Shown here piece after piece: positions 1-9,371 of a stretch of DNA of 64,000 nt (its first letter is position 1; every line of letters begins with the position of its first letter). Both the position numbers and the translations under genes were made by a program. Under the pieces are notes generated by a model. That model was not told the DNA's origin and did not search any database. It saw only the letters and a program-made list of their open reading frames with translations. This DNA comes from Pseudomonas alcaligenes (GTDB lineage: Bacteria; Pseudomonadota; Gammaproteobacteria; Pseudomonadales; Pseudomonadaceae). The DNA is taken from positions 682,001 through 746,000 of the forward strand of contig NZ_LZEU01000001.1 of NCBI RefSeq assembly GCF_014490745.1, written 5' to 3'.

Positions 1-888
<888 letters not shown>

Positions 889-1107
889 CGCGGATCTCCC
901 AAGCGGCGAGCGGTGGCGCGCCTGTCATATCGGTGAAGTGAGCCCATGGCCCTTGCTGGCGATGGTAGGTAGCGGGCGTTTGCCTCAGATGCCTGTGCAC
1001 GCCTTGGCTGAGCGTGTTTGCGACATGCCGGTGTCGCTTGTGCATATGCCCCGGTGGCGGCCGGTTTTGCTCCGTGCCGAGTTACCCCCAGAGGTCGTGG
1101 ACGGAGC

Positions 1108-1116
1108 TGTGGATAA
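1108..1116 (-). promoter_or_regulatory. Perfect DnaA-box match
   Basis: The plus strand reads TGTGGATAA, the reverse complement of the consensus TTATCCACA. The match sits inside a longer AGCTGTGGATAAG context that is repeated at 1229-1241. Whether DnaA binds here is not known from sequence. Confidence 0.45.
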
Positions 1117-1231
1117 GCTGTCGGCAAGGGGCGCCGCGCCAGGGCCGCCGCGGGTTGCCGGGCTGCGCCTAAAAAACGAGCAGATTCAGTGGCTTGGCAA
1201 TTCAGTTGGGCACAGAATCTGTGCATCAAGC

Positions 1232-1240
1232 TGTGGATAA
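1232..1240 (-). promoter_or_regulatory. Second perfect DnaA-box match
   Basis: This is the second TGTGGATAA, in the same orientation and 124 bases from the first. The flanking AGCT and G are shared with the first copy. Chance occurrence of one 9-mer in 64 kb is plausible; two within 130 bases with shared flanks is less so. Confidence 0.45.
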
Positions 1241-1338
1241 GTTGTGCGCGCCCGGCGCTGCGGCAGGCCCGTTGCGGGCTGCCGCCGATCGCTGGTTTTT
1301 TGTACGGCCGGGGTGTGGTGCGGATCGCTCGGGGCGGG

Positions 1339-2436
1339 TCAGTAGTCGATGCACACGTCGCTTTGCGGCACGCTGCAGCAGGACAGGATGTAGCCCTCGG
1401 CGACGTCCTCGTCGGTGATCCCGCCGTTGTGTTCCATGCTCACTTCACCGCTGGTCTTGAGCACCTTGCAGGTGCCGCAGATGCCCATGCCGCAGGCCTT
1501 GGGAATATGCAGGCCGAGGCGGGCGGCGGCGGCGTGCACGGTTTCGCCGTTGCCGACGCGGATGCTCTTGCCGGTGCTGGTGAAGTCCACCAGGCGCAGT
1601 TCGCCAGCGGGCGCCTCGGCGCTCTCGGCCGCCTGCGCGGCGTGTTCCTGGGCTTCCTCGCGGATCTCCTGCGGAGTCGGGCCGAAGGCTTCCTCGTGGT
1701 AGCGGCGCATGTCGAAGCCCTGGGCCTCGAGCAGGCGCTTGATCGCCGCCATGTAGGGGGTCGGCCCGCAGCAGAAGATCTCCCGCTCCATGAAGTCCGG
1801 GGCGATCAGTTGCAACATCGGCTGGTTCAGGTAACCGCGGTAGCCGGACCAGGTCTCGCCGATCTCGTACTTCTCGCAGATCAGGTGCAGCTTGAAGTTG
1901 CTGATGCGCGAGGCCATGTGGCGCAGCTCGCGGTGGTAGATGATGTCCTTGGGCGTGCGTGCGCTGTGCACGAAGACCATATCGACGGCGCCGTTGGTGT
2001 CGAAGAACCAGCGCGCCATCGACATCACCGGGGTGATGCCGACGCCGCCGGAGAGGAACAGCACCTTGTCGGCCGGGAAGTCGATGGCGTTGAACAGCCC
2101 GACCGGGCCATGCACCGGCAGCACGTCACCTTCCTTGAGGTTGTCGTGCAGCCAGTTGGAGACCTTGCCGCCGGGCACCCGCTTGATGGTCAGGGAGAAG
2201 CTGTAGGGCACCGAGGGCGAGCTGGAGATGGTGTAGGAGCGCATGATCGGCTGCCCATCGATCTCCAGCTCCAGGGTGACGAACTGCCCGGGCTTGAAGA
2301 AGAACACCATCGGCTGGTCGGCCATGAAACAGAAGGTGCGCACATCCCAGGTCTCCTGGATGGCCTTGACGCAGCGCACCAGATGGCGGCCGTTGCTCCA
2401 GGTCTGGGTGGTCACCGGGTTGAGGAAGTTGGACAT
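1339..2436 (-). CDS. gbcB: Glycine betaine monooxygenase reductase subunit GbcB
   Basis: This 365-residue protein is the electron-transfer partner of GbcA, passing electrons from NAD(P)H through FAD and a 2Fe-2S centre to the oxygenase that demethylates glycine betaine to dimethylglycine. The N-terminal half is a ferredoxin-reductase fold with the flavin motif RSYTISSSP and the nucleotide motif GGVGITP. The C-terminal 80 residues are a plant-type ferredoxin with cysteines in KACGMGICGTCK and a final cysteine in LSCCSVP. The ATG at 2434-2436 is preferred over a GTG two codons upstream because AGAGGTG lies at suitable spacing. It is divergent from gbcA, as in P. aeruginosa. Confidence 0.93.
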   Translation of the reverse strand: MSNFLNPVTTQTWSNGRHLVRCVKAIQETWDVRTFCFMADQPMVFFFKPGQFVTLELEIDGQPIMRSYTISSSPSVPYSFSLTIKRVPGGKVSNWLHDNLKEGDVLPVHGPVGLFNAIDFPADKVLFLSGGVGITPVMSMARWFFDTNGAVDMVFVHSARTPKDIIYHRELRHMASRISNFKLHLICEKYEIGETWSGYRGYLNQPMLQLIAPDFMEREIFCCGPTPYMAAIKRLLEAQGFDMRRYHEEAFGPTPQEIREEAQEHAAQAAESAEAPAGELRLVDFTSTGKSIRVGNGETVHAAAARLGLHIPKACGMGICGTCKVLKTSGEVSMEHNGGITDEDVAEGYILSCCSVPQSDVCIDY

Positions 2437-2846
2437 GCTCACCTCTATGTCGCGCAGTTGCCGCAGGGTCTTGGACGACCCGTGGCGGTCTCGGCGGACG
2501 CAGTGCTACGGATCTCTCTGGCGATCGATTGTGCGCAACGCGCGCTGGGCTCATTTACCTGTTTGCGACATTCGCATGCTTATCGCGACCTGCCGCTGCG
2601 GCGCGGCCTGGCAGCGTCGGAAACGGATGTGGTCGTGTCGTCCATGGATAAGGATCGCCGCCATCCGCGCGACACACTCGCTGCCAGCCGAGCGATAAGG
2701 TTTTTCCCAGCGCATCGATCCTTCCTATACCGCTCGACGGAGCCTGGATTCGGCAGGTTGGGGGATCAGATACGCGGCCTTGCGTAGCAACCGTATCAGC
2801 CACTTTCGTTTGCCGGCCCGCATGCGGCCGGCCTGAGGAGCCATCG
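2437..2846. promoter_or_regulatory. Divergent gbcB/gbcA control region
   Basis: This 410-base stretch must carry both promoters. In P. aeruginosa this intergenic region is controlled by the AraC-family activator GbdR. Here the motif GCGAC recurs at 2565-2569 and 2585-2589, 20 bases apart, and again at 2669-2673. That spacing suits AraC-type half-sites, but assignment to GbdR is a guess. A GC-rich near-palindrome at 2812-2832 ends just before the gbcA ribosome site (GAGGAG, 2835-2840). No clear -10/-35 pair was found. Confidence 0.5.
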
Positions 2847-4133
2847 ATGGATACCACCACCCTGAGCCTGGGCGACCCGCTGGAGCCTGCACGCAAGGCC
2901 ACTGCCGAGATGCTGCGCTCGCGCGAGCGCACCTTTTCCCTGCCACAGCCGTTCTACAACGACGAGCGTCTGTTCCAGATCGACATGCAGGAGATCTTCC
3001 ACAAGGAATGGCTGATCGCCGGCATGACCAGCGAGATCCCCAGCAAGGGCAACTTCCTCACCCTGCAGATCGGCAGCAACCCGATCATCGTCATCCGCGG
3101 CGCCGAGGGCAGCGTGCATGCCTTCCACAACGTCTGCCGCCACCGCGGTTCGCGCCTGTGCACCAGCGACAAGGGCAAGGTGGCCAAGCTGGTCTGCCCC
3201 TACCACCAGTGGACCTATGAGCTCGACGGCCGCCTGCTGTTCGCCGGCACCGAGATGGGTGCCGACTTCGACCTTAAGGACTACAGCCTGAAACCGGTCA
3301 ACTGCAAGACCGCCGGCGGCTACATCTTCATCAGCCTGGCGGAGAATCCGCCGGCGATCGACGACTTCCTCGCCACCCTGGCTCACTACATGGAGCCCTA
3401 CGACATGGAGAACACCAAGGTGGCGGTGCAGACCACCTTGATGGAGAAGGCCAACTGGAAGCTGGTGATCGAGAACAACCGCGAGTGCTACCACTGCAAC
3501 GGCTCGCACCCGGAGCTGCTCAACACCCTGCTGGAGTGGGACGACGTCACCGACCCGCGGGCGACCCAGGCGTTCAAGGATCAGGTGGCCGAGTGCACCT
3601 CGCGCTGGGAGCGCGACAACATCCCTTACGCCCACGCCAGCTTCGGCCTGCGCAACCGCATCGTGCGCATGCCGCTGCTCAAGGGCACGGTATCCATGAC
3701 CATGGACGGCCAGCCGGGCAGCAAGAAGCTGATGGGGCGCATCACCGATCCGGATCTGGGCTCGATGCGCATCCTCCACCTGCCGCACTCGTGGAACCAC
3801 TGCATGGGCGACCACATGATCGTGTTCACCGTGTGGCCGATCAGCGCCCAGGAAACCATGGTCACCACCAAGTGGCTGGTGCACAAGGACGCGGTGGAAG
3901 GGGTGGACTACGACATCGCCCGCCTGCGCGAAGTATGGGATGCCACCAACGACCAGGATCGCCGCCTGGCCGAGGAAAACCAGCGCGGCATCAACTCCAC
4001 CGCTTACCAGCCGGGGCCCTACTCGAAGACCTACGAGTTCGGCGTGGTCAACTTCATCGACTGGTACAGCGAACGCCTGCTGGCCAACCTCGGGGCAGAA
4101 CCGGCGCCGCACCTGCGTCAGGTCAACGACTGA
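2847..4133 (+). CDS. gbcA: Glycine betaine monooxygenase oxygenase subunit GbcA
   Basis: This 428-residue Rieske non-haem iron oxygenase removes one methyl group from glycine betaine (forming dimethylglycine and formaldehyde) with O2 and electrons from GbcB. The Rieske cluster ligands are visible as CRH followed by CPYHQW around residues 95-120. The mononuclear iron site contributes the segment ENNRECYHCNGSHPE near residue 215. The ATG has a strong GAGGAG site 6 bases upstream. Length and divergent pairing with gbcB match Pseudomonas GbcA. A tiny ORF follows 16 bases after the stop. Confidence 0.95.
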   Translation: MDTTTLSLGDPLEPARKATAEMLRSRERTFSLPQPFYNDERLFQIDMQEIFHKEWLIAGMTSEIPSKGNFLTLQIGSNPIIVIRGAEGSVHAFHNVCRHRGSRLCTSDKGKVAKLVCPYHQWTYELDGRLLFAGTEMGADFDLKDYSLKPVNCKTAGGYIFISLAENPPAIDDFLATLAHYMEPYDMENTKVAVQTTLMEKANWKLVIENNRECYHCNGSHPELLNTLLEWDDVTDPRATQAFKDQVAECTSRWERDNIPYAHASFGLRNRIVRMPLLKGTVSMTMDGQPGSKKLMGRITDPDLGSMRILHLPHSWNHCMGDHMIVFTVWPISAQETMVTTKWLVHKDAVEGVDYDIARLREVWDATNDQDRRLAEENQRGINSTAYQPGPYSKTYEFGVVNFIDWYSERLLANLGAEPAPHLRQVND

Positions 4134-4149
4134 GGCACGGAGGCCGGCC

Positions 4150-4242
4150 ATGTCGCTCAACCTGTGCCTTTTGCTGGCGCTGCTGTTGTATAGCGCCTGG
4201 AGCTGCCGCCCGGCGGGGCGCGGCGAGACACCGCAGCGCTGA
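4150..4242 (+). CDS. Putative 30-residue membrane peptide after gbcA
   Basis: A 30-codon ORF starts 16 bases after the gbcA stop with a good GGAGG 7 bases before its ATG. The product begins MSLNLCLLLALLLYS, a single hydrophobic segment of about 15 residues, then a polar basic tail containing CRPAGRG. It could be a small membrane or lipoprotein-like peptide cotranscribed with gbcA. I recognise no family, and a chance ORF cannot be excluded. The excellent ribosome site and tight spacing are the only support. Confidence 0.4.
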   Translation: MSLNLCLLLALLLYSAWSCRPAGRGETPQR

Positions 4243-4244
4243 GC

Positions 4245-4328
4245 CTGGATCCCCGTCTGCGCGGGGATGACGAGGTGACGCTGAAGCCCCTGCCGGACAC
4301 CGTCATTCCCGCGCAGGCGGGAATCCAG
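4245..4328. repeat. Inverted pair of 28-bp intergenic repeats
   Basis: The arms at 4245-4272 and 4301-4328 are reverse complements at 25 of 28 positions, with the core CCCGCGCAGGCGGG in one orientation. The same element type, CTGGAT(C/T)CCCGC...GGGATGACG, recurs at 18038-18239. The arrangement resembles bacterial REP-like palindromic doublets and could fold into a long hairpin in the gbcA transcript. No transposase is nearby. Confidence 0.75.
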
Positions 4329-4383
4329 TTTGGCCACGGTCGGGGCCGGGTGAAGGCCGCACGTGGCTAGGACATGGCCATAA

Positions 4384-4418
4384 AAAAGCCCGCGCCTACC
4401 TGGTAGGCGCGGGCTTTT
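4384..4418. terminator. Bidirectional terminator between gbcA and receptor gene
   Basis: Seventeen-base perfect arms (AAAAGCCCGCGCCTACC and its complement) flank a single T, giving A-runs and T-runs on both sides. It is suited to ending both the rightward gbcA transcript and the leftward receptor transcript. Confidence 0.9.
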
Positions 4419-4434
4419 CAGTGCCGGGCGGGAC

Positions 4435-6552
4435 TCAGTACTTCCAGCTCAGGCTGGCAGTGACGTTGCGCGGGTCGCCGTAGTTGCTCTGGCTGCCGGT
4501 GTACAGGGTCTGCAGGTACTTCTCGTTGGTCAGGTTGTTCAGGTTGAGCGCGGTGCTCCAGTTCTGATCGATGTCGTAGCTGGCCATCAGGCCGAGCAGG
4601 GCATAGGCATCCTGGTTGGCGGCGGCGTTGCTGTCGCTCTCGACCTTGCTCTGCCAGCTGGCGCTGCCACCCACCTTGACCTGCGGCAGCATCGGCAGGC
4701 GGTAGGTCAGCGCGGACTTGAACGAGTGACGCGGCACGTATTTACGTGCGCGGTCGTCTTCGGCATCGGTGATGTAGACGTAGGTGTAGCCGCCGACCAG
4801 TTGCAGGCCGGGCGCCACTTCGCCGGAGGCTTCCAGCTCGATGCCGCTGCTGTCGTAGTCCTGCGCCGCGTAGTAGGAACCGCCGATGCTGGCGTCGTAG
4901 CCGGCATAGGACGAGACGTTCTTCTGCTTGGCGTGGAACACCGCGGCCGAGACGTTGAGGCGCTTGTCGAGCAGTTCGCCCTTGATGCCGGCTTCGTAGC
5001 TCTGGCCTTCCAGCGGGTCGAGCACCGAGCCGGAACTGTCGCGGTAGTACTGCGGGTTGAAGATCTCGGTGTAGCTGGCGTACAGCGAGTATTCCTCGTT
5101 GAGGTCATAGACCAGGCCGGCGTACGGGGTGACCTTGCCGTGGATGCGCACTTCGCGCGGCGCGCCGTAGGACAGGCCGTCGCTGTCGGCGCTGAGCATA
5201 CGGGCACCGGCGATCAGGCTGAGGTCGTCGCTGAGGCTGAAGCGCGCGCCGCTGTACAGGCTCTTCTGGCGGTCGGTGAAGGACGAGCCGAAGCTGTCGC
5301 CACCATGGATGTCGAAGTCGGACGGCAGGGCAATGTCGCCGTTGAGGGCATCGTCCAGGGATACCGGGGTGTAATAGCTGCCCGAGTTGTAGCGGGAGGC
5401 TTCCTCGGTGCGCGAGCGCCCCCAGTTGGCGCCGACGGTCAGCTGGTGCTCGCGGCCGCCAAGACTGAACGGGCCACTGAGGGACAGGTCGCCGAGCAGC
5501 TGGCGGGTCTTGTCCTTGTACTGCGACGGCAGGCCGGAGAAGCCGGTGGCCGAGTAGGAGTCGGAGTAGATGTAGAACATCTGCGAGTCTTCGCGGCTGT
5601 CCACGCCAGTGACGGACAGCTTGGATTTCCAGTCGTTGGCGAACTCATGTTCCCATTCGGCGAAGGCGCGCTGGGTGTGGACATCCCAGTAGGCCCAGTC
5701 CTGGGCGATGCTGTCGCTGGCGCTGCCGTAGTGCAGCGGCTTGCCGCTGGCGTCGGTCAGCGGCAGGGCGCCCCAGCTCACGCCATTGGGGTTGCTCTTC
5801 TGGTCTTCGTAGCCGACGGTCAGGGTATCGGCATCGCTCAGGTCGAAGGCCAGCAGGCCGCTGAGCACGTTCTTCTCCTTGGAATAGCGATCCAGGTAGG
5901 AGTTGCCCTTCTCGTTGGCATAGATCAGCCGGCCGCGCACGTTGCCGGATTCGCTGAGCGGGCCGGAGACGTCGATGTCGACGCGGCGCTTGTCCCAGGA
6001 ACCGGCGCTCAGGTCGACCTTGGCCTGCGGTGTGTAGGTCGGGCGCTTGCGCACGAAGTTGACGGTGGCCGAAGGGTTGCCGGCGCCGGTCATCAGGCCG
6101 TTGGCGCCGTGCAGGATGTCGACCTGCTCATAGGCGGCCAGATCCACGTCACCGTCGAGCAGACCGAAGGAGAACGGCATGCCGGTGCCGTCGTACTGGA
6201 AGTTGGTGATATCGAAGCCGCGCGAGGTGAAGTAGGTGCGGTCGGTCTCGACCTTCTCCACGGTGACCGACGGGCTGCTGGCCAGGACATCCTTGATGCT
6301 GTTGAGCTTGAAGTCGTCGAGCTGCTGGCGGGGCACGCTGGAGACGCCCTGAGGGGTCTCGCGCGGGGTCAGGCCCAGGCGCGTGGTGGTGCTGGCCGGC
6401 TTGGCCTGGTAGCTCTGTGCTTCTTCGCTGCCCTCGGCGCTGGAAACGATACTGGTGGCCGGCAGGCTGACGGACTCCGCTGCCTGGGCGCTGGCGCTAC
6501 CCAGGGCGATGATGGACAGGATCTGCACGGTCAACGGGGTGAGTTTGAACAT
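4435..6552 (-). CDS. TonB-dependent siderophore receptor, FhuE-like
   Basis: This 705-residue outer-membrane receptor imports ferric siderophores using TonB energy. A signal peptide of about 24 residues ends ASAQA. A plug domain spans roughly residues 60-165, with the conserved segments DVLASSPSV and VDILHGANGLMTGAGNPSATVN. A beta-barrel follows and ends in SLSWKY, with the aromatic terminus typical of outer-membrane barrels. No N-terminal signalling extension for an ECF sigma/anti-sigma pair is present, so regulation is likely Fur only; a Fur-box match lies upstream. Plug sequence suggests the FhuE/hydroxamate-type group, but the ligand cannot be told from sequence. Confidence 0.92.
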   Translation of the reverse strand: MFKLTPLTVQILSIIALGSASAQAAESVSLPATSIVSSAEGSEEAQSYQAKPASTTTRLGLTPRETPQGVSSVPRQQLDDFKLNSIKDVLASSPSVTVEKVETDRTYFTSRGFDITNFQYDGTGMPFSFGLLDGDVDLAAYEQVDILHGANGLMTGAGNPSATVNFVRKRPTYTPQAKVDLSAGSWDKRRVDIDVSGPLSESGNVRGRLIYANEKGNSYLDRYSKEKNVLSGLLAFDLSDADTLTVGYEDQKSNPNGVSWGALPLTDASGKPLHYGSASDSIAQDWAYWDVHTQRAFAEWEHEFANDWKSKLSVTGVDSREDSQMFYIYSDSYSATGFSGLPSQYKDKTRQLLGDLSLSGPFSLGGREHQLTVGANWGRSRTEEASRYNSGSYYTPVSLDDALNGDIALPSDFDIHGGDSFGSSFTDRQKSLYSGARFSLSDDLSLIAGARMLSADSDGLSYGAPREVRIHGKVTPYAGLVYDLNEEYSLYASYTEIFNPQYYRDSSGSVLDPLEGQSYEAGIKGELLDKRLNVSAAVFHAKQKNVSSYAGYDASIGGSYYAAQDYDSSGIELEASGEVAPGLQLVGGYTYVYITDAEDDRARKYVPRHSFKSALTYRLPMLPQVKVGGSASWQSKVESDSNAAANQDAYALLGLMASYDIDQNWSTALNLNNLTNEKYLQTLYTGSQSNYGDPRNVTASLSWKY

Positions 6553-6602
6553 GGGGTGCCACGACTCCAGATGCTACATAGGAATAATTCGCAAATTATC
6601 TT

Positions 6603-6621
6603 GCTATTGAAAATCAATATC
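6603..6621 (-). promoter_or_regulatory. Fur box upstream of siderophore receptor
   Basis: On the minus strand this reads GATATTGATTTTCAATAGC, matching the 19-base Fur consensus GATAATGATAATCATTATC at 14 of 19 positions. It lies about 50 bases before the receptor ATG in an AT-rich island that contrasts with the GC-rich surroundings, as expected for an iron-repressed promoter. Confidence 0.75.
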
Positions 6622-6700
6622 AAATGTAGTTTTGCGGATACATTGCCGGAGCGGATGGAGTGGCGGGGGAGTAGGGCGGGGCGACTTTCCTGCGGGCAAT

Positions 6701-6726
6701 AAAAAGGCCGGCTTGTGGCCGGCCTT
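6701..6726 (-). terminator. Rho-independent terminator of ppa
   Basis: In the minus-strand transcript the stem AAGGCCGGC/GCCGGCCTT (9 bp, 5-base loop) is followed by five U residues. It lies 18 bases after the ppa stop. Confidence 0.85.
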
Positions 6727-6743
6727 CAGGGGGTGGTACTGGC

Positions 6744-7271
6744 TTATTTTTGGTAAGCCGCTACCGCCTTCAGAATTGCTTGGCGGGCTTCGTCGGCGTT
6801 GCCCCAGCCTTCGACCTTGACCCACTTGCCCTTCTCGAGATCCTTGTAGTTCTCGAAGAAGTGCTTGATCTGTTCCAGCAGCAGGGCTGGCAGATCGGTG
6901 TATTCCTGCACGTCTTTGTAGATCACGCTCAGCTTGTCGTGCGGTACGGCGATCAGCTTGGCGTCACCGCCGGCTTCGTCGGTCATGTTCAGCACGCCAA
7001 CCGGACGGCAGCGGATGACCGAGCCCGGGGCTACCGGATACGGGGTCACGACCAGCACGTCGAGGGGGTCGCCGTCGTCGGCCAGGGTGTGCGGGATGAA
7101 ACCGTAGTTGGCCGGGTAGAACATCGGGGTGGCCATGAAGCGATCGACGAACAGGCAGTCGGTGTCGTGATCGATTTCGTATTTGATCGGCGCGTGGTTG
7201 GCCGGAATCTCGATGGCGACGTAGATGTCGTTCGGCACGTCTTTGCCGGCCGGAACTTTGCTGTAGCTCAT
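6744..7271 (-). CDS. ppa: Inorganic pyrophosphatase
   Basis: This 175-residue family I soluble pyrophosphatase hydrolyses PPi to phosphate and so drives biosynthetic reactions in the cytoplasm. The start at [11 protein letters not shown] is chosen over an upstream in-frame codon because GGGGAG precedes it and the length then matches the usual 175. The active-site signature is visible as DGDPLDVLV near residue 65, with further acidic metal ligands in [11 protein letters not shown]. The gene appears monocistronic with its own terminator. Confidence 0.97.
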   Translation of the reverse strand: MSYSKVPAGKDVPNDIYVAIEIPANHAPIKYEIDHDTDCLFVDRFMATPMFYPANYGFIPHTLADDGDPLDVLVVTPYPVAPGSVIRCRPVGVLNMTDEAGGDAKLIAVPHDKLSVIYKDVQEYTDLPALLLEQIKHFFENYKDLEKGKWVKVEGWGNADEARQAILKAVAAYQK

Positions 7272-7348
7272 GGGCGACTCCCCAGGGTGGGCCAAAAAAA
7301 GTGGGCGGATTATAGGCACATTCGGCCGGCGTTACTACGCCAATCGGC

Positions 7349-8167
7349 TCAGCCTTTGGTCGTGTCTCGGTAATCCGGATGATTGGCCTGCAACTGGCGC
7401 AGGCGGGCCAGCGGATCCTGGCGGTAGAAGGCCGCCAGCTGGGTGTAGACGGCGGGGAAGGCTTCGGCCAGCAGATCCGGGGCGCTGAAGAAGTATTCGC
7501 TGGTCACCGCGAAGAACTCCGCGGGGTTTTCCGCAGCATAGGGATCGATGGCGGTTTCTGCCTCGGGGTTGGCGTCGAGCTGGGCGTTCATCCCGTCGTA
7601 GGCCGCCTGCATGGCCGTGGCCCAGTCGCTGGTGCGCATGTCGCGGTGCAGCGGCGGCAGGCCGTTGGCGTCGCCGTTGAGCATGTCCAGCTTGTGCGCC
7701 AGCTCGTGGATCACCAGGTTGTAGGCGTCCCAGCCACCGCTGTTCTGTACCCCCGGCCAGGCCAGGATCACCGGGCCCTGGTGCCAGGCCTCGCCGCTGC
7801 GTTCGTCGTCCCATTCGTGCTGCACGCCGCTGGCGTCGCGGTGGCGCTGCGGGCTGAGGAAGTCGTCCGGGTATAGCACGATCTCATGGAAGCCCTGGTA
7901 CCAGTCGAGGTCGGCCAGGTGCAGCAGTGGCAGTTCGGCCAGGGCAGCCAGGCTCAGACGGTCTTCCAGGCTCAGTTCGACGCCGGGCATCGCGCTCAGG
8001 TGCTTGCGGTGCAGGAACAGCACGGCGCGCTGGAACAGGCGCTGTTCCTCGGCTTCGCTGAGGCCGTCGAGGATCGGCAGGCGCTGGCGCACCGTGGCCC
8101 AGTGCAGGGTGCTGTAGGGCGCGCGGGCGAGGATGCGTCGCCGGCGCCAGGCGCGGAACGACCACAT
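7349..8167 (-). CDS. mtfA: MtfA-family zinc peptidase
   Basis: This 272-residue protein belongs to peptidase family M90 (MtfA). The gluzincin-like motif HELAHKLDM near residue 153 and a downstream glutamate in NPAEFFAV fit zinc coordination. In E. coli MtfA binds the repressor Mlc and affects the glucose PTS; Pseudomonas has no obvious equivalent, so the physiological target is open. The start lies 4 bases beyond the stop of the upstream dedA-like gene, so the two are probably cotranscribed. The N-terminus is very basic (RAWRRRRILAR) without a clear signal peptide. Confidence 0.88.
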   Translation of the reverse strand: MWSFRAWRRRRILARAPYSTLHWATVRQRLPILDGLSEAEEQRLFQRAVLFLHRKHLSAMPGVELSLEDRLSLAALAELPLLHLADLDWYQGFHEIVLYPDDFLSPQRHRDASGVQHEWDDERSGEAWHQGPVILAWPGVQNSGGWDAYNLVIHELAHKLDMLNGDANGLPPLHRDMRTSDWATAMQAAYDGMNAQLDANPEAETAIDPYAAENPAEFFAVTSEYFFSAPDLLAEAFPAVYTQLAAFYRQDPLARLRQLQANHPDYRDTTKG

Positions 8168-8171
8168 GGAC

Positions 8172-8828
8172 TCAGCCGGTCTGCTTGGCCGCGCGCTGGC
8201 CGGCCAGGCGGTGGCGCAGCATGCCGATCAGCATGGGCAGCAGCGACAGCAGGATGATAGCGACGATCATCAGCGTGAGGTTCTGCTGGATGAACGGCAC
8301 GTTGCCGAAGAAATAGCCGAGGCTGACCAGACCGCCGACCCAGGCCAGGGTGCCGGCGACGCTGAAGGCGAGGAAGCGCGGATAGGCCATCTGTGCCATG
8401 CCGGCGACGAAGGGGGCGAAGGTGCGCAGGATCGGCAGGAAGCGCGCCAGGGTCACGGTCTTGCCGCCGTAGCGCTCGTAGAAGTCGTGGGTGCGCTGCA
8501 GGTAGTCGCGGCGGAAGATCTTCGAGTCCGGGTTGCGGAACAGCTTCTCGCCGCTGGTGCGGCCGATCAGGTAGTTGAGGCTGTCGCCGCTGATGGCGGC
8601 AAGCATCAGCAGGCCGGCCAGCAGGAAGGGATCCATGCTGCCGGTGGCAGCCAGGGCACCGGCGAGGAACAGCAGCGAATCGCCGGGCAGGAAGGGCGTC
8701 ACCACCAGGCCGGTTTCGCAGAAGATCACCAGAAACAGGATGGCGTAGATCCAGGTGCCGTAGTTGCTGACCAGCAGGTTCAGGTAGATATCGAGATGCA
8801 GGATAAGGTCGAGCGGATTGAAGTCCAT
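8172..8828 (-). CDS. DedA/SNARE-associated family membrane protein
   Basis: This 218-residue multi-pass inner-membrane protein of the DedA family is associated in other bacteria with lipid carrier flipping, membrane potential and antimicrobial resistance. The family landmarks [18 protein letters not shown] near residue 33 and [24 protein letters not shown] near residue 120 are present. Four to five hydrophobic segments and a basic C-terminus (GQRAAKQTG) are visible. It is the first gene of a pair with mtfA. A second DedA-type domain occurs at 23.8-25.1 kb in a fusion. Confidence 0.92.
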   Translation of the reverse strand: MDFNPLDLILHLDIYLNLLVSNYGTWIYAILFLVIFCETGLVVTPFLPGDSLLFLAGALAATGSMDPFLLAGLLMLAAISGDSLNYLIGRTSGEKLFRNPDSKIFRRDYLQRTHDFYERYGGKTVTLARFLPILRTFAPFVAGMAQMAYPRFLAFSVAGTLAWVGGLVSLGYFFGNVPFIQQNLTLMIVAIILLSLLPMLIGMLRHRLAGQRAAKQTG

Positions 8829-8915
8829 TGAGCACCAGGCATGAGTCCGAACCGCCAGTATAACGCCCGGCGGCCGGAGTTCAGCCAGTCCCCGCCGCTC
8901 TGGGCGGGGCTGCGG

Positions 8916-9371
8916 TCAGTCGTCGCCGAGGGGTAGAACGAAGTTCTTGAACTCGGTGTCTTCGCGAAAGCCGATCGACTCGTAGGTCTTGTGCGCGGTC
9001 TCGAAGTTGATGCTGGACGCGACGCGCATGCGCACCGCATTGGTGCTCTTGGCCATCTGCTTGGCGGTTTGCAGCAGGCGGTCGGCGACCAGCATGCGGC
9101 GGGCATCCTCGGCGACGAAGATGTCGTTGAGAATCCATACGCGCTTGAGCGACAGCGAAGAGAAGCTGGGGAACAGCTGGCAGTAACCGAGCGCCTTGTC
9201 CTCGTCGTCGGCCAGAGCCAGGTAGATCACCGACTCCTTGCGCTTGAGACGGTTCTCCAGGAACTTGCGCGACGAGTCCGGCAGCGGCAGCTCGCCGTAG
9301 AACTCGCGGTACTTGATGAACAGCGGGGTCAGCAGGTCCAGGTGCTCCAGGGTGGCTTGGACGATGCGCAT
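8916..9371 (-). CDS. GNAT-family N-acetyltransferase
   Basis: This 151-residue protein resembles small GNAT acetyltransferases that transfer acetyl from acetyl-CoA to an amine. The central segment WILNDIFVAEDARRMLVADRLL matches the family's motif A, although the usual R/Q-x-x-G-x-G/A loop is degenerate (EDARRML). The C-terminal half, with YESIGF, matches motif B. It stands alone between dedA and the amino-alcohol cluster; the substrate cannot be inferred. A short GC stem at about 8889-8908 may terminate it. Confidence 0.85.
   Translation of the reverse strand: MRIVQATLEHLDLLTPLFIKYREFYGELPLPDSSRKFLENRLKRKESVIYLALADDEDKALGYCQLFPSFSSLSLKRVWILNDIFVAEDARRMLVADRLLQTAKQMAKSTNAVRMRVASSINFETAHKTYESIGFREDTEFKNFVLPLGDD

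Larger units (their letters stand above)
889..1338. other. Intergenic region with two DnaA-box-like sites
   Basis: No convincing gene lies in this stretch between glyA and gbcB. It holds two perfect copies of the 9-mer TGTGGATAA (reverse complement of the DnaA box TTATCCACA) at 1108-1116 and 1232-1240, a short palindrome CACAGAATCTGTG at 1211-1223, and a GC-rich imperfect hairpin near 1258-1285. It must also hold the glyA promoter, which I could not assign. Confidence 0.6.

Noticed and set aside
1258..1285. Possible terminator of gbcB
   Set aside because: The imperfect GC hairpin is preceded, not followed, by the T-run in the direction of gbcB transcription, so it does not fit an intrinsic terminator for that gene.
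1189..2787. A 532-codon open frame opposite gbcB
   Set aside because: It spans the gbcB gene and both flanking gaps without a ribosome site, and the sense gene has all expected flavin and iron-sulfur motifs.
4726..6702. A 658-codon open frame opposite the TonB-dependent receptor
   Set aside because: The receptor on the other strand has complete domains, signal peptide, Fur box and terminator. The antisense product has no features.
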